DNA of 64,000 nucleotides from Amphritea atlantica (GCF_018860855.1 NZ_JAHKQE010000028.1:124001-188000); one strand, 5' to 3'; counted from the stretch's first letter, positions 45,796-56,359 are shown. Program-made: numbers and translations. The notes: generated from the letters alone by a model not told the origin.

Positions 45796-46686
45796 ATGAG
45801 CAAACTGACCGCAGGCGGACGTTTCCGCAAAGCACTTGAAGAGACTAATCCACTACAGATCGTCGGTACTGTTAACGCTTATCACGCCATGATGGCTGAG
45901 CGTGTTGGTCATCGTGCGGTTTATCTGTCCGGTGGTGGTATCGCCAACGCATCTTACGGTCTGCCTGATTTGGGTATGACTACGATGAATGATGTGTTGG
46001 AAGATGTCCGTCGGGTCTCTAGTGCTGTAGAAACGCCGTTGATCGTTGATATCGATACCGGTTGGGGCGGGGCGTTTAATATTGCCCGGACGATTAAAGA
46101 GACGATTAAAGCCGGTGCCGCGGGTTGCCACCTTGAAGATCAGGTAGCGCAGAAGCGTTGTGGTCACCGTCCGAATAAAGAGATCGTATCGACTGAAGAG
46201 ATGGTCGATCGTATTAAAGCGGCGGCTGATGCTAAAACCGATGACGACTTCTTCCTGATTGCTCGTACCGATGCGTTCCAAATGGAAGGTTTGAATGCCG
46301 CTGTTGACCGTGCGCAGGCTTGTTTAGAGGCGGGTGCCGATGCGATTTTTGCTGAAGCGGTACATACCTTGGATGATTACAAAGCCTTTGCTGATGGTAT
46401 CAAGGGTGCGAACTTGTTGGCCAATATCACTGAGTTTGGTGCTACACCACTGTTCAACAAAACAGAACTGGCTGAAAACGGCGTGAACATGGTGCTCTAT
46501 CCACTGTCTGCGTTCCGTGCGGCTAACCAAGCAGCGTTGAATGTGTTTGAAGCGATTCTGCGTGACGGTGATCAGAAAGCAGTTATTGATACTATGCAGA
46601 CACGTATGGATCTGTATGACTTCTTGAACTATCACGACTTTGAACAGAAGCTAGATGCGCTGTTTAAAGAAGGCAAAAACAAGTAA
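45796..46686 (+). CDS. prpB: 2-methylisocitrate lyase PrpB
   Basis: Splits 2-methylisocitrate to pyruvate and succinate in propionate breakdown. It has 296 residues, standard length. The catalytic loop is K120-R-C122-G-H124, with metal-site blocks VDIDTGWGG and HLEDQV. The gene follows the GntR gene by three bases and precedes prpC. Confidence 0.96.
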   Translation: MSKLTAGGRFRKALEETNPLQIVGTVNAYHAMMAERVGHRAVYLSGGGIANASYGLPDLGMTTMNDVLEDVRRVSSAVETPLIVDIDTGWGGAFNIARTIKETIKAGAAGCHLEDQVAQKRCGHRPNKEIVSTEEMVDRIKAAADAKTDDDFFLIARTDAFQMEGLNAAVDRAQACLEAGADAIFAEAVHTLDDYKAFADGIKGANLLANITEFGATPLFNKTELAENGVNMVLYPLSAFRAANQAALNVFEAILRDGDQKAVIDTMQTRMDLYDFLNYHDFEQKLDALFKEGKNK

Positions 46687-46701
46687 TCAGCCCTAGAGCT
46701 G

Positions 46702-46722
46702 AACCCGGTCCATGACCGGGTT
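46702..46722 (+). promoter_or_regulatory. Intercistronic hairpin between prpB and prpC
   Basis: AACCCGGTC-CAT-GACCGGGTT forms a tight stem with no T tract. It is more likely a processing or 3'-protecting element than a terminator. Confidence 0.55.
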
Positions 46723-46800
46723 ATGTTGACATAATCAAAGCAATAATACTGTAACGGGTCGCCATGACTATCTGGCCCGGAAGCAGAAAGGAGAGATAGG

Positions 46801-47931
46801 ATGGCAGAAGCTAAGAAACTGAGTGGTGCGGGTTTGCGTGGTCAGTCCGCAGGTGAAACGGCACTCTGTACTGTAGGCCAATCAGGCGCAGGCTTGACTT
46901 ACCGTGGCTATGATATCAAAGAGCTGGCAGCTAAAGCCCAGTTTGAAGAAGTGGCTTACTTGCTACTGTACGGCAAATTGCCGAACCAAGGTGAGTTAGA
47001 TGCCTATAAAGCACGACTGAAAGGTATGCGCGCTCTGCCTGACGCACTGAAAGCTGTGTTGGAACAGATTCCGGCTGATGCTCATCCTATGGATGTTATG
47101 CGCACGGGTTGTTCAATGCTGGGCAACTTAGAAACGGAAATGAGCTTTGCCGAGCAACACGATCATATTGATCGGATGCTGGCGGTCTTCCCGGGCATGA
47201 TCAACTACTGGTACAACTATAGCCACCACGGTAAACGTATCAATGTTGAGACCGATGCGGATTCGATCGGTGAACAGTTCCTCTGGACGCTGCACGACAA
47301 AAAACCTGCACCACTGCATGTTGATGTGATGCATGCCTCTCTGATTGTTTATGCTGAGCACGAATTTAACGCATCAACCTTCACTGCAAGGGTTTGTGCC
47401 TCAACCCTGTCTGATATTCATAGCTGTATTACGGCGGCCATTGGTTCGTTACGTGGACCACTGCATGGTGGTGCTAACGAAGCGGCTATGGCAATGATTC
47501 AGAACTGGCACTCTCCTGAAGAAGCCGAAGCTGAAATTATGGCGATGCTGGCGCGTAAAGATAAGATTATGGGCTTTGGCCATGCGATCTATCGTGAATC
47601 AGATCCACGTAATGCGATCATTAAAGAGTGGTCTAAGAAACTTTCAGAGCACGCCGGTGATGAATCGTTATACGCCGTGTCTGAACGAGTTGAAGCGGTG
47701 ATGTGGCGCGAGAAAAAACTGTTCTGTAACGCTGACTTCTTCCACGCGTCTGCCTATAACTTTATGGGTATTCCGACAGAACTCTTTACACCTATCTTTG
47801 TTTGTTCACGGGCCTCTGGCTGGGCCGCTCATGTGATGGAACAGCGGGCGAATAACCGTATCATCCGCCCATCAGCAGATTACACGGGCCCAGAAAGTGC
47901 TGAGTGGGTCGATATTGCTGATCGCGCATAA
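46801..47931 (+). CDS. prpC: 2-methylcitrate synthase PrpC
   Basis: Condenses propionyl-CoA with oxaloacetate. It has 376 residues, shorter than housekeeping citrate synthase as is usual for PrpC. Active-site segments are GPLHGGANEAA and MGFGHAIYR, and the final Asp lies in the FCNADFFHASAYNFMGIP stretch. AAAGGAG precedes the ATG. It is part of the prp operon despite the 114-base gap. Confidence 0.95.
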   Translation: MAEAKKLSGAGLRGQSAGETALCTVGQSGAGLTYRGYDIKELAAKAQFEEVAYLLLYGKLPNQGELDAYKARLKGMRALPDALKAVLEQIPADAHPMDVMRTGCSMLGNLETEMSFAEQHDHIDRMLAVFPGMINYWYNYSHHGKRINVETDADSIGEQFLWTLHDKKPAPLHVDVMHASLIVYAEHEFNASTFTARVCASTLSDIHSCITAAIGSLRGPLHGGANEAAMAMIQNWHSPEEAEAEIMAMLARKDKIMGFGHAIYRESDPRNAIIKEWSKKLSEHAGDESLYAVSERVEAVMWREKKLFCNADFFHASAYNFMGIPTELFTPIFVCSRASGWAAHVMEQRANNRIIRPSADYTGPESAEWVDIADRA

Positions 47932-47952
47932 CGCTATTCACTTTACTCGCTA

Positions 47953-47991
47953 GCTCTATTAGATAGCTCTATTAGGTAGCTCTATTAGATA
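47953..47991 (+). repeat. Three 13-bp tandem repeats
   Basis: GCTCTATTAGATA, GCTCTATTAGGTA, GCTCTATTAGATA in the prpC-acnD gap. Confidence 0.85.
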
Positions 47992-48007
47992 GTTCTTTAA
48001 GTAAGGC

Positions 48008-48029
48008 AGGAGGGGAAGATTCCCCTCCT
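48008..48029 (+). promoter_or_regulatory. Intercistronic hairpin before acnD
   Basis: AGGAGGGGAA-GA-TTCCCCTCCT, a perfect ten-base stem 33 bases upstream of acnD, with no T tract. Confidence 0.6.
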
Positions 48030-48062
48030 CGCTGACGATAATATTTTCAATACAGGTGTTAT

Positions 48063-50666
48063 ATGAACACTGAATACCGTAAACACTTAGCCGGCACCGA
48101 CTTAGATTACTTTGACACCCGTGCGGCTGTCGATGCAATCAAGCCTGGGGCTTATGCAACACTGCCATACACCTCTAGAGTGTTGGCTGAGCAACTCGTA
48201 CGACGTTGTGACCCTAAAGCGCTAACCGACTCGTTAAAACAGCTGATTGAGCGTAAACAAGATCTCGATTTTCCTTGGTATCCCGCCCGTGTTGTTTGTC
48301 ATGATATTCTTGGCCAAACAGCGTTGGTTGACCTTGCAGGTCTGCGTGATGCGATTGCTGAGCAGGGCGGCGACCCTTCAAAAGTAAACCCAGTCGTCCC
48401 AACGCAGTTGATTGTTGACCACTCGCTGGCAGTTGAAGCGCCGGGTTTTGATCCGGATGCCTTTGAGAAAAACCGCGCGATTGAAGATCGCCGTAACGAT
48501 GATCGTTTCCACTTTATTGAATGGTGTAAAACGGCGTTCGATAATGTTGATGTGATCCCTGCCGGTAACGGCATCATGCACCAGATCAATCTAGAGAAGA
48601 TGTCTCCGGTGATTCAGTCCCGTGATGGCGTTGCTTTTCCTGATACCTGTGTGGGTACGGATAGTCATACTCCACATGTTGATTCACTGGGTGTTATCGC
48701 CATCGGTGTTGGTGGCTTAGAAGCCGAAACCGTGATGCTTGGCCGTCCATCGATGATGCGTCTACCGGATATTATCGGTGTTAAATTGATCGGTAAACGT
48801 CAGCCTGGTATTACCGCCACTGATGTCGTGCTGGCGATCACTGAGTTCCTGCGTAACGAAAAAGTCGTTTCTGCTTATCTGGAATTCTTCGGTGAGGGCG
48901 CTAAAGACCTGACCATCGGTGACCGGGCAACGATCTCCAATATGACACCCGAATTCGGTGCTTCTGCCGGTATGTTCTATATCGATGAGCAGACCATCGA
49001 TTATCTAAAACTGACTGGCCGTGAACCTGAACAGGTGGCATTGGTTGAACAGTATGCGAAAGAAACCGGCCTATGGGCGGATGATCTGGTTGATGCTGAA
49101 TATGGTCGAGTGCTGGAATTTGATCTGTCGAGCGTGTGCCGTAACATGGCTGGGCCTTCTAACCCACACCGTCGTCTGCCAACCTCTGATCTAGAATCGC
49201 GCGGTATTGCGGTTCACCTTGATGAAGCGCTGGAAGAGGAAGCTGAAGGGCTGATGCCCGATGGCGCGGTTATTATCGCGGCGATCACTTCCTGTACAAA
49301 TACCTCGAACCCTCGCAACGTGGTTGCAGCAGGCTTGATCGCCCGTCGTGCGAACGAGCTAGGCTTGGTGCGTAAACCTTGGGTTAAAACCTCTTTTGCG
49401 CCGGGCTCTAAAGTGGCCAAGCTCTATCTTGAAGAAGCGGGTTTGCTGTCCGAGATGGAAAAACTGGGCTTTGGTATTGTTGGCTATGCTTGTACGACCT
49501 GTAATGGTATGAGTGGTGCGCTTGATCCTAAGATTCAGCAAGAGATTATCGAACGTGATCTGTATACCACGGCGGTTCTGTCAGGTAACCGTAACTTTGA
49601 TGGCCGTATCCATCCTTTCGCTAAGCAAGCGTTCCTGGCGTCACCGCCGTTAGTGGTTGCCTACGCGATTGCGGGTACTATTCGGTTTGATATCGAAAAA
49701 GATGTACTGGGTACCGATAAAGAGGGCAACCCGGTTACGCTGAAAGATATCTGGCCGAGCGATGAAGAGATCGATGAGATTGTTAAGCGCTGTGTGAAGC
49801 CTGAACAGTTTAAACAGGTTTACATCCCGATGTTCGATCTGGGTAAGGTCGAAAAATCGATCAGCCCTCTGTATAACTGGCGTCCACAGACCACCTACAT
49901 TCGTCGACCTCCTTATTGGGAAGGTGCATTAGCCGGTGAGCGTACGATGAAAGGAATGGTGCCACTCGCGGTGCTAGGTGACAACATCACCACCGATCAT
50001 CTGTCGCCATCGAACGCGATTCAGGCATCCAGTGCGGCCGGTGAATACTGTGCCAAAATGGGCTTGCCGGAAGAAGATTTCAACTCCTATGCGACACACC
50101 GAGGCGATCACCTCACAGCGCAGCGGGCGACCTTTGCTAACCCTAAGCTGTTGAACGAAATGTGCCGCGATGAAAACGGTGAAGTGAAACAGGGTTCGTT
50201 AACACGTATCGAACCGGAAGGCACTGAAAGCCGTATGTGGGAAGCCATTGAGACCTACATGGAACGCAAACAACCGCTGATCATTATCGCCGGTGCAGAC
50301 TATGGTCAGGGTTCTTCCCGTGACTGGGCTGCGAAAGGTGTACGGCTGGCGGGTGTTGAAACTATCGTTGCTGAAGGTTTTGAACGTATTCACCGTACCA
50401 ATCTCGTGGGTATGGGCGTATTACCACTGCAGTTTAAAGCTGGAGAAAACCGCAATACTTACGGTATTGATGGTACTGAGACCTATGATGTTGTCGGTGA
50501 GATCAGCCCACGCTGTGATCTAACCGTGGTCATGACACGTCGCAATGGCGAAGTGGTTGAGATTCCGGTGACTTGTCGTCTGGATACTGCAGAAGAGGTA
50601 CATGTGTACGGTGCCGGTGGTGTACTGCAATGTTTTGCACAGGAATTTTTAGAAGCTAATAACTAG
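48063..50666 (+). CDS. acnD: Fe/S-dependent 2-methylcitrate dehydratase AcnD
   Basis: Aconitase-family enzyme that dehydrates 2-methylcitrate to 2-methylaconitate; used with PrpF in place of PrpD. It has 867 residues. [4Fe-4S] ligands are in SCTNTSNP and CTTCNGMSG. The swivel domain is C-terminal (GADYGQGSSRDWAAKG). The first block (GTDSHTPHVDSLGVIAIGVGG) is aconitase-like. The neighbouring prpF decides between AcnD and a housekeeping aconitase. Confidence 0.94.
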   Translation: MNTEYRKHLAGTDLDYFDTRAAVDAIKPGAYATLPYTSRVLAEQLVRRCDPKALTDSLKQLIERKQDLDFPWYPARVVCHDILGQTALVDLAGLRDAIAEQGGDPSKVNPVVPTQLIVDHSLAVEAPGFDPDAFEKNRAIEDRRNDDRFHFIEWCKTAFDNVDVIPAGNGIMHQINLEKMSPVIQSRDGVAFPDTCVGTDSHTPHVDSLGVIAIGVGGLEAETVMLGRPSMMRLPDIIGVKLIGKRQPGITATDVVLAITEFLRNEKVVSAYLEFFGEGAKDLTIGDRATISNMTPEFGASAGMFYIDEQTIDYLKLTGREPEQVALVEQYAKETGLWADDLVDAEYGRVLEFDLSSVCRNMAGPSNPHRRLPTSDLESRGIAVHLDEALEEEAEGLMPDGAVIIAAITSCTNTSNPRNVVAAGLIARRANELGLVRKPWVKTSFAPGSKVAKLYLEEAGLLSEMEKLGFGIVGYACTTCNGMSGALDPKIQQEIIERDLYTTAVLSGNRNFDGRIHPFAKQAFLASPPLVVAYAIAGTIRFDIEKDVLGTDKEGNPVTLKDIWPSDEEIDEIVKRCVKPEQFKQVYIPMFDLGKVEKSISPLYNWRPQTTYIRRPPYWEGALAGERTMKGMVPLAVLGDNITTDHLSPSNAIQASSAAGEYCAKMGLPEEDFNSYATHRGDHLTAQRATFANPKLLNEMCRDENGEVKQGSLTRIEPEGTESRMWEAIETYMERKQPLIIIAGADYGQGSSRDWAAKGVRLAGVETIVAEGFERIHRTNLVGMGVLPLQFKAGENRNTYGIDGTETYDVVGEISPRCDLTVVMTRRNGEVVEIPVTCRLDTAEEVHVYGAGGVLQCFAQEFLEANN

Positions 50667-50681
50667 GTCGAGCTGGTTATG

Positions 50682-50718
50682 TAGGGCCGGACAGTGTTTT
50701 CTGTCAGGCCCTATTTTT
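50682..50718 (+). terminator. Terminator-like hairpin between acnD and prpF
   Basis: TAGGGCC-G-GACAG / CTGTC-A-GGCCCTA followed by Ts, 15 bases after acnD. It may reduce prpF expression relative to acnD. Confidence 0.75.
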
Positions 50719-50837
50719 AAATAGCAGAGTTTTTAATCAGTTTATTGCCACGTTATATGTAGGCGACAATCTCATTAAGTACTTTCTGAATAAGAGCATC
50801 ATCAATGCGTGATGTTTAGAGACACAGGAATATAGCT

Positions 50838-52019
50838 ATGACATTTGCTCCCCAGATTAAAATTCCCGCCACCTATATCCGTGGCGGTACCAGTAAAGGT
50901 GTTTTTTTCCGTCGTCAGGACTTACCTGAAGCGGCTCAGGTGCCGGGTGAAGCGCGGGATAAGATTCTGTTACGGGTGATTGGTAGTCCTGATCCTTATG
51001 GCCAGCAGATCGATGGGATGGGGGGCGCAACCTCGAGTACCAGCAAAACCGTGATTTTGGATAAGAGTGAACAGCCAGATCATGATGTTGATTATCTGTT
51101 TGGTCAGGTCGCGATTAATAAAGCCTTTGTTGATTGGTCGGGCAACTGCGGCAACCTTACCGCCGCAGTGGGTGCGTTTGCGATTAGCAATGGCCTAGTC
51201 GATGCTGCGCGTATCCCGGACAACGGTATCTGCGTCGTGCGTATCTGGCAGAAAAATATTAAAAAAACCATTATTGCCCATGTACCGATCACCAACGGTG
51301 AAGTACAGGAAACCGGCGATTTTGAACTCGATGGTGTGACTTTTCCTGCGGCAGAAGTGGTGATCGAATTTATGGACCCCGCCGATGGTGAAGGCTCTAT
51401 GTTCCCAACCGGTAATTTGGTGGATGATCTTGAAGTGCCGGGCATTGGCTCTTTTAAGGCAACCATGATTAATGCGGGTATCCCAACGATCTTCCTGAAT
51501 GCGGCGGATATTGATTATACCGGTACAGAGCTGCAAAAAGATCTTAACTCAGATGCCGCGGCGTTAGCGCGTTTTGAAACTATCCGTGCCTATGGTGCGG
51601 TCAAAATGGGGCTGATCAGTGATATTAGCGAAGCGGTTGCCCGCCAGCATACGCCTAAGGTTGCCTTTGTAGCGCCTGCGACCGATTACACGGCCTCCAG
51701 CGGTAAACAGATTTCAGCGTCTGATATTGATGTCTGTGTGCGTGCTTTGTCGATGGGTAAACTGCATCACGCCATGATGGGCACAGCATCGGTAGCGATC
51801 GCTACTGCAGCCGCTGTTCCGGGTACCTTAGTGAATCTTGCGGCCGGTGGTGGTGAACGCGAAGCCGTCACTTTTGGACACCCTTCTGGTACGTTGCGAG
51901 TAGGTGCGGCGGCAGAGCAGAAAGCCAATGGCGACTGGACCGCGAAAAAAGCAGTAATGAGCCGCAGTGCTCGCGTCTTGATGGAAGGTTTTGTGCGCAT
52001 TCCAGGTGATAGCTTCTAA
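50838..52019 (+). CDS. prpF: 2-methylaconitate cis-trans isomerase PrpF
   Basis: Isomerises the product of AcnD so that it can be rehydrated to 2-methylisocitrate. It has 393 residues. The DAP-epimerase-like fold is recognisable from IPATYIRGGTSKGVFF, GMGGATSSTSKTVI and WSGNCGNLTAAVGAFA. With prpB, prpC and acnD it completes the methylcitrate cycle. Confidence 0.95.
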   Translation: MTFAPQIKIPATYIRGGTSKGVFFRRQDLPEAAQVPGEARDKILLRVIGSPDPYGQQIDGMGGATSSTSKTVILDKSEQPDHDVDYLFGQVAINKAFVDWSGNCGNLTAAVGAFAISNGLVDAARIPDNGICVVRIWQKNIKKTIIAHVPITNGEVQETGDFELDGVTFPAAEVVIEFMDPADGEGSMFPTGNLVDDLEVPGIGSFKATMINAGIPTIFLNAADIDYTGTELQKDLNSDAAALARFETIRAYGAVKMGLISDISEAVARQHTPKVAFVAPATDYTASSGKQISASDIDVCVRALSMGKLHHAMMGTASVAIATAAAVPGTLVNLAAGGGEREAVTFGHPSGTLRVGAAAEQKANGDWTAKKAVMSRSARVLMEGFVRIPGDSF

Positions 52020-52141
52020 CTGTCTGATAGATTATGAGTAGCGCCGGTAGCGATAAATGCTGCAGGGGTTACTGCGATGTCGAAGTGGCAGTCAGACGTT
52101 CGGGCCTCCCTATCAAGGATCGTGCGTTTCACTTCACGCTT

Positions 52142-52172
52142 AGGCTCTACATTATTGTGTAGAGCCTTTTTT
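52142..52172 (+). terminator. Terminator of the prp operon
   Basis: AGGCTCTACA-...-TGTAGAGCCT followed by seven Ts. Confidence 0.85.
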
Positions 52173-52459
52173 TGGTTTTATCGCCCTCATCTGTTTTACT
52201 CTTCCTCCCTTTTTACCTGATTTATTTCCCCTCTTATCTTATTACTTTCTGTCGGGCAGCCTTTGCAAGTGCGGTCTACAGCCGTGCTTTAGTCTGTATT
52301 TTCCTAAGGGCTGTCGTTGGTGACCTTTAATGATCAATATATCTGTAACAGTAGGGGTGGCAAGTGATTAACCGGTTTGGATAAGTGCTGGATAGATCGT
52401 TGCCCGTTAATGCCTTTACGATGATCTGCAGCGCCCATCGCGTGGCGGTTTAGATGAGT

Positions 52460-52475
52460 TGGAACGTAATTTGCT
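52460..52475 (+). promoter_or_regulatory. Sigma-54 promoter of the hydrogenase structural genes
   Basis: TGGAACGTAATTTGCT matches the -24/-12 consensus (TGGCAC then TTGCW) at all key positions except C to A, with correct spacing. It lies 144 bases upstream of the small-subunit gene. The rest of 52173-52618 has no gene. Confidence 0.75.
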
Positions 52476-52618
52476 GAAACAAGAGGATTAATAATAACGA
52501 GAGACGGTACGAACAGTTCCTTACGCTTTAGCATTTCCTCTGGGCAGGGGATGAGTAGATCGCGCATTGGACTCTTTGGACCTTCCAAAAGGCGAGCCTG
52601 CTGACGGAGATAACCGAA

Positions 52619-53698
52619 ATGCCTCAATCAATAGAAACCTTCTATGAAGTAATGCGACGCCAAGGGATCACGCGTCGTAGTTTTCTGAAGTACTGTAGTC
52701 TCACGGCTGCTGCATTAGGGTTGGGGCCTGCGTTTGCGCCTCGTATTGCTCATGCGATGGAAACGAAAGAGCGAACCCCGGTTATCTGGGTACATGGTTT
52801 GGAGTGTACCTGCTGTTCTGAGTCCTTTATCCGTTCTGCACACCCTCTGGTAAAAGATGTGGTGCTGTCGATGATCTCTCTCGATTACGATGACACACTG
52901 ATGGCCGCGGCTGGGCATCAAGCCGAAGCGGCGTTGGAAGAGACGATTCAAAAGTATAAGGGCAAATATATTCTCGCTGTTGAAGGTAATCCACCGCTAA
53001 ATGAAGACGGTATGTTCTGCATTATCGGTGGTAAGCCATTCCTCGATCAGCTCAAACATGCGGCTAAAGATGCCGCCGCCGTGATTGCTTGGGGTTCCTG
53101 TGCTTCTTGGGGTTGTGTGCAGGCTGCTCGGCCAAATCCAACGCAGGCTGTTCCTATTCATAAAGTGATTACCGATAAACCGATTATCAAAGTGCCGGGC
53201 TGTCCGCCAATAGCCGAGGTGATGACTGGGGTTATCACCTATATGCTGACCTTTGGTCGTTTGCCAGAACTCGATCGTCAGGGTCGTCCTAAGATGTTTT
53301 ATAGTCAGCGGATTCACGATAAATGCTATCGGCGTCCGCACTTTGATGCTGGCCAGTTTGTTGAGCATTGGGACGATGAGAGTGCTCGCAAAGGCTATTG
53401 CCTTTATAAGGTCGGCTGTAAAGGGCCAACCACCTACAACGCTTGCTCAACGGTGCGCTGGAACGAAGGCACCTCCTTCCCGATTCAGGCTGGTCATGGT
53501 TGTATCGGTTGTTCTGAAGATGGTTTCTGGGATAAAGGCTCATTCTATGACCGCCTGACCAATATTCCCCAGTTTGGTATTGAGAAAAATGCCGATGAGA
53601 TCGGTATGACAGTCGCCGGCGGTGTGGGCGCGGCGGTTGCAGCACATGCAGCGGTGAGTGCTATTAAACGGGCGCAGCATAAGGGAGATCAAGAATAA
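52619..53698 (+). CDS. hyaA: [NiFe]-hydrogenase small subunit, oxygen-tolerant group 1d type
   Basis: Electron-transfer subunit of a membrane-bound uptake hydrogenase, 359 residues. A twin-arginine signal (TRRSFLKY, residues 19-26) directs Tat export. Proximal-cluster ligands are C63, C66, C161 and C195. The two extra cysteines of O2-tolerant enzymes are C65 (ECTCC) and C166 (SCASWGC); their spacing equals that of E. coli Hya-1 (C17/19/20, C115/120, C149). Medial and distal cluster motifs [18 protein letters not shown] and [12 protein letters not shown] follow. The C terminus (about 320-345) is a hydrophobic anchor. It overlaps the large-subunit gene by one base. Confidence 0.97.
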   Translation: MPQSIETFYEVMRRQGITRRSFLKYCSLTAAALGLGPAFAPRIAHAMETKERTPVIWVHGLECTCCSESFIRSAHPLVKDVVLSMISLDYDDTLMAAAGHQAEAALEETIQKYKGKYILAVEGNPPLNEDGMFCIIGGKPFLDQLKHAAKDAAAVIAWGSCASWGCVQAARPNPTQAVPIHKVITDKPIIKVPGCPPIAEVMTGVITYMLTFGRLPELDRQGRPKMFYSQRIHDKCYRRPHFDAGQFVEHWDDESARKGYCLYKVGCKGPTTYNACSTVRWNEGTSFPIQAGHGCIGCSEDGFWDKGSFYDRLTNIPQFGIEKNADEIGMTVAGGVGAAVAAHAAVSAIKRAQHKGDQE

Positions 53699-55506
53699 TG
53701 AATACGCCGATGAATACCAAAGACCTTGATAATTCCGGTCGTCGTATTGTGGTCGACCCCGTCACGCGAATTGAAGGGCATATGCGTTGCGAGGTTAACG
53801 TTGATGACAATAATATTATTCGTAATGCGGTCTCCACTGGGACTATGTGGCGTGGCTTAGAAGTGATTCTTAAGGGCCGTGATCCCCGTGATGCTTGGGC
53901 CTTTGTTGAACGAATCTGTGGGGTTTGTACGGGCACCCATGCGCTGACATCGGTGCGGGCGGTTGAAGATGCCTTGGGTATTCAGATTCCACTGAATGCT
54001 CACCTGATTCGTCACCTGATGGATAAAACCCTGCAGGCCCATGATCATATTGTGCATTTTTATCACCTGCATGCGCTCGATTGGATTAACCCCGTGAATG
54101 CACTTAAGGCAGATCCTGTGGGTACCTCTGAGCTGCAAAAAATGGTTTCGCCACATCATCCAAAATCCAGCCCCGGTTATTTTAAAGATGTGCAGACACG
54201 GCTGAAGAAATTTGTCGAGACGGGGCAGTTAGGTCTATTTGCTAATGGGTATTGGGATAATCCCGCTTATAAGCTGCCAGCGGAAGCTGATTTGATGGCT
54301 GTGGCTCACTATCTTGAAGCCTTGGATATGCAAAAAGAGATTGTCAAAATTCATACGATCTTTGGTGGTAAAAATCCACACCCTAACTTTATGGTGGGTG
54401 GGGTTGCCTGCGCCATTAATATCGATGGGGTTGGCGCATCCGGTGCGCCGGTGAATATGACCTCACTGAACTTTGTGTTGCAGCGTATCAAAGAGGCACA
54501 GGCGTTCACCGATAATGTCTATCTGCCAGATGTGTTGGCCATTGCGGGTCTCTATAAAGATTGGTTGTATGGTGGCGGGCTGGCGTCTAAAAATGTACTG
54601 GCTTACGGAACCTATCAGAAAGTGCCGTATGACCCCACAAGTAACTTGCTTCCCGGCGGTGCGATTATTAATGGTAACTGGGACGAAGTACATGAAGTCG
54701 ATGTGCGCGATCCTGAGCAGATTAAAGAGTTCGTTGATCACTCTTGGTATACCTACGAGGGCGATAAAAAAGGTTTACACCCTTGGGATGGTGAAACTGA
54801 GCCTAAGTTTGAGTTGGGGCCAAACACTGTGGGCAGCCGCACCAATATTAAAGAGATCGATGAAGGGGCTAAATACTCTTGGATTAAAGCGCCGCGTTGG
54901 CGAGGCCATGCGATGGAAGTTGGGCCGTTGGCGCGCTACATCATTGCTTATGCATCGGGTAATGACTATGTGCAGGACCAAGTGGATCGAGCGCTCGGAA
55001 CCTTTAATCAGAATACCGGTTTGGCATTGACGGTAAAACAATTTTTACCATCGACACTTGGCCGAACGCTGGCACGAGCTATGGAGTGCAAGCTGTGTGT
55101 TGATACGATGATCGATGACTGGCATCAGTTAGTTGGCAATATCAAGAATGGTGATAGCTCGACGGCCAATGTTGAAAAATGGGATCCGGCGAGCTGGCCA
55201 AAAGAGGCGATCGGGGTGGGGACTAACGAAGCGCCACGGGGTGCGTTAGGTCACTGGATTAAGATTAAAGATGGCAAGATCGAAAACTATCAGGCGATTG
55301 TGCCAACCACTTGGAATGGTTCACCGCGGGATGGTGAGGGTAACATCGGGGCATTTGAAGCCGCCTTGATGAATACGCCGATGGAGCGTCCGGATGAACC
55401 GGTCGAAATTTTGCGGACGCTGCACAGTTTCGATCCCTGTTTGGCCTGTTCGACTCATGTGATGTCTGAAGATGGCCAAGAGTTGACTAAGGTCAAAATC
55501 CGTTAA
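53698..55506 (+). CDS. hyaB: [NiFe]-hydrogenase large (catalytic) subunit
   Basis: Catalytic subunit that oxidises H2, 602 residues. The nickel-iron ligands are C74 and C77 in RICGVC and C581 and C584 in DPCLAC. The C-terminal maturation peptide after H587 is 15 residues ([15 protein letters not shown]) and is removed by the HupD protease encoded downstream. It has no signal peptide and travels with the small subunit through Tat. Confidence 0.97.
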   Translation: MNTPMNTKDLDNSGRRIVVDPVTRIEGHMRCEVNVDDNNIIRNAVSTGTMWRGLEVILKGRDPRDAWAFVERICGVCTGTHALTSVRAVEDALGIQIPLNAHLIRHLMDKTLQAHDHIVHFYHLHALDWINPVNALKADPVGTSELQKMVSPHHPKSSPGYFKDVQTRLKKFVETGQLGLFANGYWDNPAYKLPAEADLMAVAHYLEALDMQKEIVKIHTIFGGKNPHPNFMVGGVACAINIDGVGASGAPVNMTSLNFVLQRIKEAQAFTDNVYLPDVLAIAGLYKDWLYGGGLASKNVLAYGTYQKVPYDPTSNLLPGGAIINGNWDEVHEVDVRDPEQIKEFVDHSWYTYEGDKKGLHPWDGETEPKFELGPNTVGSRTNIKEIDEGAKYSWIKAPRWRGHAMEVGPLARYIIAYASGNDYVQDQVDRALGTFNQNTGLALTVKQFLPSTLGRTLARAMECKLCVDTMIDDWHQLVGNIKNGDSSTANVEKWDPASWPKEAIGVGTNEAPRGALGHWIKIKDGKIENYQAIVPTTWNGSPRDGEGNIGAFEAALMNTPMERPDEPVEILRTLHSFDPCLACSTHVMSEDGQELTKVKIR

Positions 55507-55515
55507 GACGAGCTC

Positions 55516-55542
55516 CATGGATGTTGCCTAGCAGCATCCATG
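55516..55542 (+). promoter_or_regulatory. Intercistronic hairpin between large subunit and cytochrome b genes
   Basis: CATGGATG-T-TGC / GCA-G-CATCCATG with a CTA loop; no T tract. It may protect the 3' end of the structural-gene message. Confidence 0.55.
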
Positions 55543-55555
55543 TTGGAGGTATGCT

Positions 55556-56248
55556 ATGGAAACAATCAAACAGAGAACGCAGACGGCAGTGTATGTGTAT
55601 GAGGCGCCGTTGCGGTTATGGCATTGGATTACAGTGCTGTCGATTATCGTATTGTGTATTACCGGTTATTTCATCGGATCGCCACTGCCTACCATGCCGG
55701 GCGAGGCCAGTGATCACTTTCTGATGGGGTATATTCGCTTTGCGCATTTTGCCGCCGGTTATGTCGTTGCGGTAGGGTTTTTGGGCCGCATCTACTGGGC
55801 TTTTGTTGGCAACAGTCATTCCCGTGAGCTGTTTCTAGTGCCTTTTTTTAATAAGAAATGGTGGCTAGAGGTGCTGTATGAAGTGCGTTGGTATCTGTTT
55901 TTAGAGAAAACACCGAAGAAATATATTGGACATAATCCTTTGGGGCAGCTGTCGATGTTCTGCTTTTTTGTTATCGGTATCACCTTTATGATCATTACTG
56001 GCTTTGCACTCTACGCTGAAGGGTTAGGGCGGGGTAGTTGGGCCGATACACTGTTTGGCTGGGTGATTCCTTTGATGGGCCAGAGTCAGGATGCGCATAC
56101 TTGGCATCATCTCGGCATGTGGTATCTCGTCATCTTTATCATGATGCATGTCTATGTTGCGATTCGAGAAGATATTATGTCGCGACAGAGTCTGATTTCG
56201 ACCATGATTGGCGGCTGGCGCATGTTTAAAGATGATCGTCCCGATTGA
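55556..56248 (+). CDS. hyaC: Hydrogenase b-type cytochrome subunit
   Basis: Membrane dihaem cytochrome that anchors the hydrogenase and passes electrons to quinone, 230 residues. Four hydrophobic segments are seen (about 22-42, 63-83, 130-152, 182-202). Haem-ligand histidines sit in LRLWHWITVLSI, RFAHFAAGYV and TWHHLGMWYLVIFIMMHVYVA. TTGGAGG precedes the start. Confidence 0.94.
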   Translation: METIKQRTQTAVYVYEAPLRLWHWITVLSIIVLCITGYFIGSPLPTMPGEASDHFLMGYIRFAHFAAGYVVAVGFLGRIYWAFVGNSHSRELFLVPFFNKKWWLEVLYEVRWYLFLEKTPKKYIGHNPLGQLSMFCFFVIGITFMIITGFALYAEGLGRGSWADTLFGWVIPLMGQSQDAHTWHHLGMWYLVIFIMMHVYVAIREDIMSRQSLISTMIGGWRMFKDDRPD

Positions 56249-56313
56249 TCATTGCGTTGGGTGGATTGCTTAGCAAGGATCACTTGCAAAGAAAGTAAAC
56301 GGATCAGTGAATC

Positions 56314-56341
56314 TGCCGGAGCCATGCTTCGGCATTTTTTT
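56314..56341 (+). terminator. Terminator after the hydrogenase structural genes
   Basis: TGCCGGAG-CCATG-CTTCGGCA followed by seven Ts. It separates hyaABC from the regulatory and maturation genes. Confidence 0.82.
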
Positions 56342-56359
56342 GATTGAAGGTAGGTATAG

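Noticed and set aside
52334-52627. Minus-strand open reading upstream of the hydrogenase genes
   Set aside because: It overlaps the sigma-54 promoter and leader of hyaA and has no domain.
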